The notes beneath the pieces were generated by a model that ran no database searches, had not been told where the DNA came from, and saw only the letters and a program-made list of their open reading frames with translations. A program made the translations under genes and the position numbers. Source: Litomosoides sigmodontis (taxonomy: Eukaryota; Nematoda; Chromadorea; Rhabditida; Onchocercidae). From it: a stretch of DNA of 64,000 bases. The DNA is taken from the NCBI GenBank assembly GCA_963070105.1, contig OY718805.1, positions 4,832,001-4,896,000 of the forward strand, written 5' to 3'. Below are positions 55,301 through 64,000 of the stretch, one piece after another. The first letter of the stretch is position 1. Every line of letters starts with the position of its first letter.

Positions 55301-55641
55301 GAACTTTTTCTTAAAAAAGAAATAAAGTGACAGAAGTAATTTCTTAAAGCTTTTATAAAGAAGTAACCAACCATCAGTTACAGTTTAATAAATTGATGGC
55401 TGCATCACAGCGATGCTACGCTTACCGATATCTTTTATTAACTCTCACCTTGGGAAAACATTTTCCCTATTGTTGGTGACGCTTTAATGATATCTAATAG
55501 GTCGGCACTAATTATTTGCTTTTTTGATGACGTAGGCGATGAGAAATCGAGATGCATGCTGCTTTTTAGTTGCTTCAATGATGCTGCACTCGATGTTGAC
55601 AGATCAGCGGTTGTTGCAGCCGCAGATGATATTGCTGACAT
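49017..55641 (-). CDS. jun-1: Jun-family bZIP transcription factor (AP-1)
   Basis: AP-1 subunit that binds TGAGTCA/TGACGTCA as dimer and is activated by JNK. Seven exons, closing phases: 55641-55449, 55098-55015, 52675-52489, 50823-50597, 50320-50155, 49663-49537, 49157-49017; 374 residues. The N-terminus has a Jun delta-like segment (LKSSMHLDFSSP, residues 25-36), SADLLDIIKASPTIG with Ser55-Pro56 aligning with human Ser73, and TTTPTPTKLLYP with Thr68-Pro and Thr70-Pro aligning with human Thr91/Thr93. The middle is Ser/Thr/Gln-rich. The basic region KRARNRLAASKCRQKK (303-318) contains the DNA-contact Asn307, Ala310-311, Cys314 and Arg315. The zipper has leucines at heptads 1, 3, 4 and 5, with Glu at heptad 2. 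A splice acceptor (GATTTCTAG) lies just before the ATG in the 5' UTR. The large introns hold simple repeats. Confidence 0.95.
51523..51894. repeat. Cluster of trinucleotide arrays in a Jun intron
   Basis: In the intron between 50823 and 52489: (GCT)n at about 51525-51547, interrupted (GAT)n at about 51546-51699, (TCC)n at about 51852-51874 and (AGC)n at about 51875-51894. They create long Asp-, His-, Ser- or Ala-rich open frames on both strands, which I treat as non-coding. The surrounding 300 bases are visibly more GC-rich than the rest of the intron. Confidence 0.9.
52259..52306. repeat. (CT)n dinucleotide array
   Basis: About 24 uninterrupted CT units in the same Jun intron, close to the exon at 52489-52675. 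Transcribed as a GA run. Confidence 0.95.
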
Positions 55642-57105
55642 TTCCTTCTCTCAAAATCCTAGAAATCTAAGAACCGCGTTAGACAAAACAATATGCGACA
55701 ATGAGCAATCTCGTAGATTTCATGCGGTCTCAATATGGTACAAAATCCTAACTCTAAATCGTGTTGAAATGACTACAGCGTAACAGCACCCCAATTTTCT
55801 ACAAATAATTCACACATGTGAAAAAGCACTCAGCGCTTTTCTTATGAAACAATTGAAAAGATCTCGATGGCAACATTATGGACAGGAAAAGAGTAATGAT
55901 TTTCAAAACAAGGAATTTGCTCCGTGCAAACAGCAAACTTTGAATTCTCACTTATTTACTAATACCAATAACAACAGCCTACTCAACTACGGTTCAAACA
56001 TTTATGCAAAGGAATTTTTCCACACATTCATATCATTTAACAGCCATTTAACAACTCTTCACATAATTGAAATATTGTAAGAAATCAAGGAAAAGGTTCG
56101 GATTAATCAAGTTAGACACAAAACCTTTCACTTTTTAATTTAGTATCACTCATTGATGAAATTATCAGATCGCTTTTTTTATCTCATCCTGTACAAGGAC
56201 AAAAAAACTTCATTCCTCTAATCTGTGAATTCTACAGTGTCTTCTACCTCTACGCGAATCAGAAATGACACTCCTGAGATGGTGATTTGCACAACGACTC
56301 ATTACTCCTCACAACGCGCAAGAAGGAAGGTGGATGCTTTGAGGGTTTCCGTGACATTGTATGACGTTAGAGTATTGCCTGACTTGTTGTTGGGGATATT
56401 TTGGAAGTCAGACTAAGAGGAACTGGAAAAAACATGGCCTGAATAATATTTACGGAAAACGATGTTAGAATGTTGCTAGTCTGTATCTCTTAAGACTCAG
56501 TCTAGCTGAACTATAACACATAATATGTACAGATTAAAGGCCATGTCATTTCAGATAATTAGCGGAATTTCTTCAGGCTTTCAGTTTCACCCGAATAGTA
56601 TCTGTAGAGAGCAAGGTAATATTTGCGAGTAAGAGCTCATCGAGGACAATTAACGAACAATGCATAGTAGGAGCGTTCGATGAAATGACACCTAGGAAAA
56701 CCTCAAACGTTTGCAGTATCAAAAGTTTGTGTGGTAACACACAAAGAAGTAGTGGAAATACGAAAATAAATGAACGTTTGCAATAGGCAAACGCAAAGCT
56801 GACGTTAGGTAAAGAGTAAGATTATTTCAGAAAAGGAGGAGAACGTGCAACAGGCTTCCTTCACCTCTTCCGAAAAATTTTCCGAAGTCCGCCTAAAGCT
56901 TTTTTTACTCTACAAGGATAAAAGAAGACCCGCTAGCACCGTCAGTTGCGTATACAAGCATTATTAAAAATTCACCACTCTTCACACGGACACGTGTGAT
57001 GAAATAACGAACATGCGCACGCATACAGTTCAACCGGAAAACACCAGTAGAAATATGCTCGACGATAGTCGGTGCACTGCTATGTTTGTTCAGCCTGAAA
57101 TGGGA

Positions 57106-57112
57106 TGAGTCA
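57106..57112. promoter_or_regulatory. Consensus AP-1 site (TRE) 1
   Basis: TGAGTCA, about 1.5 kb upstream of the Jun ATG. 22 bases separate it from the next identical site. Presence is seen; binding is inference. Confidence 0.5.
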
Positions 57113-57133
57113 GTGTGGAGTCAGTTGCACGGA

Positions 57134-57140
57134 TGAGTCA
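57134..57140. promoter_or_regulatory. Consensus AP-1 site (TRE) 2
   Basis: Second TGAGTCA, embedded in GGATGAGTCATGC, close to site 1. Pairs of TREs also occur in vertebrate c-jun promoters. Confidence 0.5.
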
Positions 57141-57250
57141 TGCTCTCTAGCACCCCCCACGAAGTACATGATATTTTGAATGGTCGCTGCTTACACTCTA
57201 CTCGCAGACAGCGCTATTCCTCTCCCACACTTCTCCTTTAACACTCTGTG

Positions 57251-57258
57251 TGACGTCA
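57251..57258. promoter_or_regulatory. Consensus CRE (TGACGTCA)
   Basis: Perfect 8-bp palindrome recognised by CREB/ATF and Jun-ATF dimers, 110 bases from the TRE pair and upstream of Jun. Confidence 0.5.
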
Positions 57259-58605
57259 TCATTTTTAAAACAGCTATCACTTCTATCGTCCTCCCCCACT
57301 TCCATTTCTTCGTGCATGCGGATGGATGGGTGGATAGGTGTAGAGACAGAGATAGGGGTGTTATCAGTGCTGTACGGGGAGGAAAGAGATTGTCGTCGGA
57401 GGGGTGAGAGCAGCGGAGGAGTCGAACGAAGAACGAAGGTTCGCTTTCCTCTAGGGGCTGTGGGCCACATGAATTAGCGGAGCGGAAGTTTCGTAACGAA
57501 AGTGGACATTTCACAGCTTCCACTGATGGCACGAAGCTGTCTTCCAAGTTACCGAAGTTAGCTGCAAGCATTTTGCTTCTGCAAATTCCCACACATAAAA
57601 GTGATAATGAGCCGTCCGGAACGTGCCACTCATCCGCAAGAGTAATTTCGTTCAGTCAGGTAAGACTACCTGTAATTGGAGGAATCGTAGCTGAAAAGAG
57701 AAACTTCGATTTTACGATCCATTTTTGCGGGAAGCACTCCTTAAAATCAACCCAACCTCTTTTGTGTTCCATATAATACGATGGTTTGTAGTGTACGCAT
57801 CAAACCGTTGTTCCATCCCATTCGTCTGAAGCATCCGTCGGCAGAGCAATGCCACTGTAGCGTTCATCGAAGCATTCAGAGTGACGAAGTGCACAGCAGC
57901 AGGAAGTATCAGAAGGACGTCAGCAACGTCAAGTGCTTTCGCTCACACCCGCCGGTAGAAGCCACACGAGAACAAAGTGCTGACGATGAAAAGCGGAAAA
58001 AACCACTTGAAAAGTGATCTTATTTCCTACTTCTTTCATAGGAAGCGAAGAGATGGGGGAGGAACGTCGCTGGTCAAAATGAAGAATCTCTCCGCCGAGA
58101 AACCGCGGCGATCTCACCGACGGACGTCGCTGGAATGAGCTTTCGTCCGAGTGACTAAACAACTGTGTGATTTTTAAGCGAAAGGCTTCCAATTACGAAC
58201 TAATAACTGATAACGTTCGGACTTTTGTTGTAGTAGAAGTTATGAAAAAAACAGCACACAGAGACATTCAATATCGCTTTATGTTCCACTTATGCAGAAC
58301 TCTAAACAGTGCAATGTACCAGGCACGTAAGTCTTTAATTCAATATGTTTCAGCAAAAATGCAATTAATACTTGTCGTACGCCAGGAATTAAACTAAACC
58401 CAACTGTGTGACGACAACCGTCATCATTGGAAAGGGAGGATGAACCTTGACCGCTTCGAAAACACATCGTCGAAGAAATAACGGAAGCGTTACGAAGAAT
58501 GAAAATGCTAGAGCGAGAAAGAGAGTGCTAAATAAATGATAACAAAAGAAAACAAGGAGATCACCGCATGGACGCGTTTGTCTGACGAAAACTGGATGTA
58601 AGCGA

Positions 58606-58612
58606 TGAGTCA
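58606..58612. promoter_or_regulatory. Consensus AP-1 site (TRE) 3
   Basis: TGAGTCA within GCGATGAGTCATTAC, about 3 kb upstream of the Jun ATG. May be coincidental. Confidence 0.35.
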
Positions 58613-58700
58613 TTACTGGAAATGCTTAACTTCATCAAGTCCATCCTAATAGCATCTCTTTCTCTTTCAGTCTTCATTGCCTTCATCTCTCAAACGCAAT

Positions 58701-59940
58701 TACAAAGGTCCTACTCCTCTGCAACACGAGTGGATTTCTCCTGTTGATGTGTAAGAACCACCAGCATCTTACTGTGAGCAACCAAGTGACACCATTCTCT
58801 TGAAAACGCTTCTATTCCCGGTAGTCTGGTGTATTTAAACTAAACTCCGTTACGCATTCATGAATTTAAATCTCAGATGCAAATTTCTACTCTGCATCTT
58901 CACTAATCATAGCTATTAGTTCGCTGGATCCTTGAAGCGTGTGGTAGATTTTTAGAGCACTGAACAGTTATGAAACCATTAAAGCATCGTATTAAGGTTG
59001 ACGAACAAAAAATTTCTTTTACATCTTTACCTTTTGAAGGCTGCAGGAAATTTCAACATGTTGTGCACTTAAAAAACCTTTTCCTTGACCAATCGATCTT
59101 AAAAACAAAAATTGGACTGTAAGATTTGCATTGTATCCCACACTAATTTAATGTCAAATTCTTGACAATATTCATTCGAAAAAAAATTTCCTCAAACAGT
59201 CAAAATAAACAAAAATATTATTTATAGCAAACAGAAGTGTAAATGAATAATATGTCAAATACAAAGAAATCACCGACAACAGCGTCTGAAATGACAAAGA
59301 GCAGTGGAAAACAAAATGTAAAGAAAACAAATGGCTGAAGATATTTATCATCAATTTTGTACATGAGAAGTTACAACGCTGCACTATCATTTAAAGACAG
59401 TATGACTAGAACAGCACACACTTTTATTTACATGGGCCTAACTTGCTGCTTCAAAATCTAAAATAAATCGAAATCTGTAAAAAGACATGATTAGCAAGAA
59501 GTGACATTTATAAAATTTTATCAACATATATCTATGGTAAATACTTCGAAACTCTACTTCTAATTAATTCATTCGGTTTCTTCCAACCGATGCTGAACAG
59601 AATTTCACTTCTTACTGCTCAATCACTTGCAGAAAAGCTCAAAAGGAGAAAATCAGCGGAAAGGAACTAACTGATCTGATGAATATTCAATATTATACAT
59701 GGAGAGAGAAAGAGGGAGAGAAAAGCAACCACTTTATAATAGGAAGGATGACACAGTGTTAGTATGGTGGAGAAGACAAGAAAAAGCAACATAACAACTC
59801 ACTGAAATTTTTCTGCGTGATTCAGAAGTCGAGGAGCAATCCAAAAATTCGTTTTTAACACACAATTACCCCTTAGTTCCTTTCTATCATGCCGTTAGCA
59901 ACCTCACACCCACTCCACACAAAAGTATCGATTGATAATA

Positions 59941-59999
<59 letters not shown>

Positions 60000-60638
60000 T
60001 ACATACATACCGTGAAAAGTGAAAAGAATATGCAATGGTCCCTTACAATTAATATTCATCGAGGCTTGAAATCAGCATCATTGTCAGTCCTTAAGGTTGT
60101 CCTTATCACCCTGCATTGAGGCCCAGTTCTTACAACATAACCACAAGAAAGCTTATCACTAACTAGCTAAAGTTAAGAGCCCGAACTTTCCCTTTTGTAT
60201 TATTTTCTTTCTCTATGTTGATAGTGAGATGAACATTTAAAAAATTAACGGAGATCGCTAATATTCCATGTAAGCACAGACAACACCCAAATGTAACACG
60301 CAATAAACGTTAGTTAAATAAAACAAAAACGAGGGATGTAAACGGATTCATAGAAAACCGGTAATCGCCAAGGAAAAGCTACGAAACATAATACTATGAA
60401 TTGCTAAAAGTCCATTTACTGGTCTAATAATAACATGAAATTTATAACTAAATGATTATTACAAAGCAAACTAAAAGTTTTACTTCACAAACACAGAGAT
60501 GTTGTTAGAATTAATTACAGATCACACGACGTTAAGTTCCGGATAAATGAATATCAGATCGAAATAACCAAATTGTAAAATTGGATAAATGCTGCTACCT
60601 AAGAAATTGATTGTTGTCAGCAATTTCCTTACAAATTC
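58701..60638. other. Intergenic, no gene seen
   Basis: AT-rich sequence without supportable exons, upstream of Jun and downstream of the TMEM53-like gene. Contains a CA microsatellite (59947-59994) continuing into an ACAT tetranucleotide run to about 60010. Confidence 0.55.
59947..60010. repeat. (CA)n then (ACAT)n microsatellite
   Basis: About 24 CA units directly followed by about five ACAT units. A 76-codon frame with a Thr-His run over it is spurious. Confidence 0.95.
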
Positions 60639-62217
60639 TCACAGTTTATTTAGAAATTCTATGCAGGCCTGTTCGTATTCTTCAGGGTGAAGTCGATAGT
60701 GCTGACAGTGAAGTGTGTCGTTGAAAAACAATTTTGAAATTTCCGCCTTTTGTTCATGTTCATGCATTATAAACTGCTCAATGCTCTCTGCCGAACAAAT
60801 GGAATCCAAAGAACTGTAGATATAAAGCTGATATTTTGGTAAGTCTTTCATTGCCAACATTCGAAAATAAGAATAGTTTCGTTCATAAACGTGTTTATCC
60901 CACTGAGATCTAAGCCATATCATAGAACTATGTATCGAAAAATAGCCAGCCAACATTAAACGATAAGTTTCACGTAAAGTCTTGCTGTAAGTGGACGGTG
61001 GCAGCAAAGCAAATGACAATGCTGCTGATGCTTGCCATGGTGTCACATGTGCTGGAGAGCTAAAAATTGAAATTTTTAGAATCAAAACAGTGACATTTAT
61101 CTAAAATTTTTATGAAGTATAAGAATCACCAGCTTCTTAACACAGGTTTAGTTCAATTTAACAAAATTAGAAGTATCGTTATACGAGAAGAGTTAAAAAA
61201 AAATGCTGTAAGAATCAAAAATTGCATAACGCGAAATTTCCTTTAAGTAGAACCAATTCTCCCATTTCCATTTAAGCTTTATAACGTTAGTACGATAGTC
61301 CAATTTGACAAATAGCTCCTTGTCCAAATGAGAAAAAGCGAAGTGTGAGTATATCATTTTCTTTGTCTTAATGCTATGCTGTAGTTAAAACGCGCTAAAG
61401 ATTTTTTCCTTTTTTTTTGGAAAGCCTTAAAATACGAACAGGATATCTATTAAATACTCAATGTACCTGTCAAAAATCAAGCCTTTAAATTTCGATTTCA
61501 TTATTTCGCAATCTGCGACTGTGTCCAGCAAATCCCATAAAGCACAAAAAGTTGAACAACCATTCATGCTAAACATATGACAATATATGGATAATGCTGG
61601 CGTTGTTTCGAGAATTTTTTCATAAATATCCAAAGCGAATTTCCGGTAGGATGAAAATGAGCGGATTTTCTGGATATCAGCTGTGAAGCGTAGGACTGAG
61701 TAACTGAAACTAGCATTTGCGATTAGAATTTTGAAAGTGCAAGCTGAAAACGAAAACTGATAAGGCAACTAAAATCCAGCTTAATTAGCTAAGTATGATA
61801 AATATATGTGAATGTGCGAAGTTTATAGGCACAGTGTTACTTAACCATATCTTCGCCGCACGAATGTCTTTTTAGAATCTTTAATTTTGAGAACACCATC
61901 GTTTCGTGGCACAACAATTATAAGAATAACTTCGCTACTATATCAAGCGATTATGTCTTAGATGTGGAGACTCTGCCGAATTCAAGTAATTGTTTACTTA
62001 CACGAAATCAATTGAAGCTTTTGTAAACACATTTTTCTTTTATATATAAAATCTAATAACTTTACTTCTTCTCGTAGAATTTGGCATATTTTGCCAAATA
62101 ACGATCGTTGCAACCAGCCCATCCAAACAGCAATACAAGAGCTGCGTTTGGATTGCTATGTTTCATCAGCCGCATTTCTCCATCAACAATAACCTGCGAG
62201 TTATCTTCGGCACTCAT
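60639..62217 (-). CDS. TMEM53: TMEM53/DUF829 family protein
   Basis: Alpha/beta-hydrolase-like family; the human member is a nuclear-envelope protein implicated in limiting BMP-SMAD signalling. Three exons, 62217-62066, 61703-61467 and 61059-60639, give 269 residues (human 277). Start region MSAEDNSQVIVDGEMRL is followed by the family hallmark ALVLLFGWAGCNDRYLAKYA (LLFGWxGxxDxxLxKY, residues 32-50), then VLRFTADI, HMFSMNGCSTFCALWDLL with the nucleophile-elbow-like Ser-Met-Asn-Gly, GLIFDSSPAHVTPWQASAA and the C-terminal LYIYSSLDSICSAESIEQF and HCQHYRLHPEEYEQACIEFL, where the distal His and Asp could complete a hydrolase triad. Catalysis has not been established for the family as far as I know. 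The second exon is taken from TTTCAG at 61704; starting further upstream hits a stop. Confidence 0.9.
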
Positions 62218-63152
62218 CAACTTTCATACAGTTCGCTTATAAGCCTTAAGAAGACGAATGCTTCAAAAACGAGTTGATTTAATATTACAAATTGGAGAAC
62301 AGAACTCGTTCAAGAAAATTGAACAACCACAGACAAATTATTAGTCAGCCTACCACCACAATTGAGTTCAATGAATGAAAAAGTGATGCGAATATATTTC
62401 ATATTTTGGGAAAAAAAAGAAATAAAGTGTACAAGATATTATGATAGAAGGATATAAAAAAGAGCTAAAAGAGCAGTAAACCGTTACAGGGATTATTTAA
62501 AAAAAAAACGGACATTAATGCAACTAACAGTTTCGTATTTGCCAAAGTTAACTTTCCAAAAATCTTTTAAAACCATTTACCGATGTTTATGACCGCACCT
62601 TCTAAAGTTGCAGGTTAATTGTGTCTAAAAAACTTTCCAACTAATACTCTACGCCCCAATACCGAAACACTTGACTCGCTCGCTCGCTCACGTTAGTCAT
62701 AGCTCTCTGTGAAAATAGTACATCTCACACTAGAAAATGTAGCAATTTGCGTAATTCGCTTATTTGATCAATTTAATTCAATATCAGAAAAAAATTTTAC
62801 AGGGAAGTTGGTAACTGTAAATTAGACATATCAAATGATCAAAAAGACGACAAGTTTTTTTGATGCTGAGAATGTGACTGTTATAATTTATTATTTGACA
62901 ACACATATGACTTTAGGGCTCTACTCGGATACTAATAAAAGAATCACTTTGCGGGATTCAAAATGAAGATTGGTCCTCTATTAAAAGTCTATTAAATTTT
63001 ACTTCCAAGAGAATCTCCTAGATTATATTGGTATATATATATTATACCAATTTCTGTTTGTACTCCTCGCAGTAAAACTAAAATTTTAGTGTCTCACTTC
63101 CTTTGCCTTCCTTGTTTACCTTAAAAAAAAATAAATTTAGAAATATTAACAC
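62218..63152. other. Intergenic: TMEM53-like upstream region
   Basis: 935 bases without a supportable gene, holding the 5' end and promoter of the TMEM53-like gene and the 3' flank of the next minus-strand gene. A small AT palindrome (ATTGGTATA ... TATACCAAT) is near 63027-63051. Confidence 0.5.
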
Positions 63153-63735
63153 CTAAGACACAGTATAATTGAAATCCTTTCCAGATGTTTGTGGCGTTAC
63201 ATATTCAGTAAATTTAACTTCCAATTCTTTTTTCCTGCTCTTAGAACTTCGTCCTGAAATTTCATTTCCGTTGAAAACCTGATATAGCAAGACCATAATA
63301 AGTTATCATTCTGTGCGTGCGACATAAGGTCTAAGGAAGGAATGCTTTTCTAAATATTACGAGAAGTTATTTTACACATTTGCAAGCATTGCTAATAGCA
63401 AAATGATGCCGTCTCACTAGTGCAGTACCACATTGTGCTTTTTTAAAGCGGTGACAATTGTAAGGCGACAGTTCATCCCAACAGTAAATTGCATTGCAAG
63501 AATTTAGATTTAAGTAAGTGAAATTCAAAAGCGTCATTTCAGCGGCGCCTTAATTTTCAATCATAAATATCCATAATTCACTTGTATCAACTTGGAGAAT
63601 ATTGTATTGCAACGGTAACTGTGCTGTGCCAGGTTTGTTGGCTAGTTTTTTTTTTTCTCCGGCAGTATTTGATTGGAAGTATTCTACTTCCGATAATTCT
63701 ACTTTCCTCAGAAACAGAATCAACTGCCCTTTTCC
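63153..63735 (-). CDS. Terminal exons of an unidentified gene (partial)
   Basis: Two exon-like segments join in phase on the minus strand: 63735-63592 (acceptor CTAACTGTCAG, donor CCAA|GTTGAT) and 63253-63153 (acceptor GAAATTTCAG, ending TAG). The joined frame is basic and charged (KRAVDSVSEESRIIGSRILP, SSKSRKKELEVKFTEYVTPQ) with no domain I recognise. The first segment is open in two frames and contains an 11-base A-run on the sense strand (T-run near 63646-63656 on plus), so its frame is uncertain. In the alternative frame the segment would end at a stop at 63550. Further exons would lie beyond 64000. Product unknown. Confidence 0.4.
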
Positions 63736-64000
63736 CTGACAGTTAGGTAATTTTTTTGGAGAGATGCAAAATGGAGAAATAATTGATAAATCTCGGGACG
63801 TCATTTCAGCTTCAGCGAAGTGATTGACGCAACACCGAATGATCATGAAAATATTAAAAGCATAGAAATGTATTAATTTGCATGAGATTTACGTTTCGAA
63901 TATGCGGATCGATTTTATTTTTCCACTGATGAAAAATCCAATTTACGAGATTGCAATGTCTAAAACGTTAGTTTAATTCAGTTTTCAGTCAAAGTTTAAA
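63736..64000 (-). other. Right edge; possible further exon
   Basis: A minus-strand stretch after ACTAACGTTTTAG (exon start about 63962) reads about 22 open codons to a GTAAAT donor, but its end phase does not fit the exon at 63735. I cannot connect it, so it is noted only. Confidence 0.2.

Larger units (their letters stand above)
55642..58700 (-). promoter_or_regulatory. Likely 5' UTR and promoter region of Jun
   Basis: No protein-coding exon is supportable. Several short overlapping open frames on both strands at 57180-58613 reflect a locally GC-richer composition rather than genes. Consensus AP-1/CRE sites cluster here (listed separately). Non-coding first exons are plausible, since a 5' UTR splice acceptor precedes the Jun ATG. 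Confidence 0.5.

Noticed and set aside
57180..58613. Several overlapping 60-133 codon frames on both strands
   Set aside because: Local GC-richer composition lowers stop frequency; no coding bias, no splice partners, and the position fits Jun 5' regulatory DNA.
59889..60119. Thr-His repeat frame
   Set aside because: Translation of the CA microsatellite.

Overview
The window reads as nuclear DNA from a nematode. It is AT-rich, genes are broken into many short exons bounded by GT..AG introns whose 3' ends look like TTTTCAG or TTTNCAG, and the proteins are metazoan. The two best matches to nematode orthologs I know are the body-wall-type troponin C and the Jun factor. Gene density and intron size (about 100 to 2000 bases) are looser than in Caenorhabditis and would fit a clade III (filarial or spirurid) worm, but the sequence alone does not prove this. 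No bacterial, viral or organellar genes, no rRNA or tRNA and no CRISPR array were seen. Exon models were built by hand from splice signals, reading-frame phase and protein similarity. The phases close for every main model below; exceptions are stated.

Layout, left to right. 1-8964 has no convincing complete gene but holds a huge perfect (TAA)n array (1603-2101), short tandem duplications and one orphan exon-like stretch. 8965-11914 (-) is CstF-50. It is divergent from 12640-14900 (+), an HSPBP1-type Hsp70 nucleotide-exchange factor. 15719-18203 (-) is a seven-finger C2H2 protein, 18571-22697 (-) an IL-17-receptor-like protein with a SEFIR domain, and 22857-23755 (-) mitochondrial ribosomal protein bS16m. 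These last three lie head to tail on one strand with short gaps and could be an operon. 24391-25886 (-) is troponin C; its first exon is not located. 27495-46305 (-) is a 33-exon agrin gene. 49017-55641 (-) is a full-length Jun ortholog, followed by about 5 kb of likely 5' regulatory DNA with consensus AP-1 and CRE sites. 60639-62217 (-) is a TMEM53/DUF829 protein. The last kilobase holds two likely terminal exons of an unknown minus-strand gene that runs off the right edge.

Functional themes. The genes are mostly independent: mRNA 3'-end processing (CstF-50), protein folding (HSPBP1), mitochondrial translation (bS16m), muscle calcium control (troponin C), basement-membrane adhesion and synapse organisation (agrin), and stress or immune signalling (IL-17 receptor-like, Jun). 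The most interesting observations are listed as findings: vertebrate-like agrin architecture including an NtA domain, a phase-matched two-exon cassette inside agrin LG2, JNK-site conservation in Jun together with clustered AP-1 sites upstream of it, a probable homopolymer frameshift in bS16m beside a possible operon junction, two inferred GC-AG introns, and a 37-bp near-perfect hairpin in an agrin intron.
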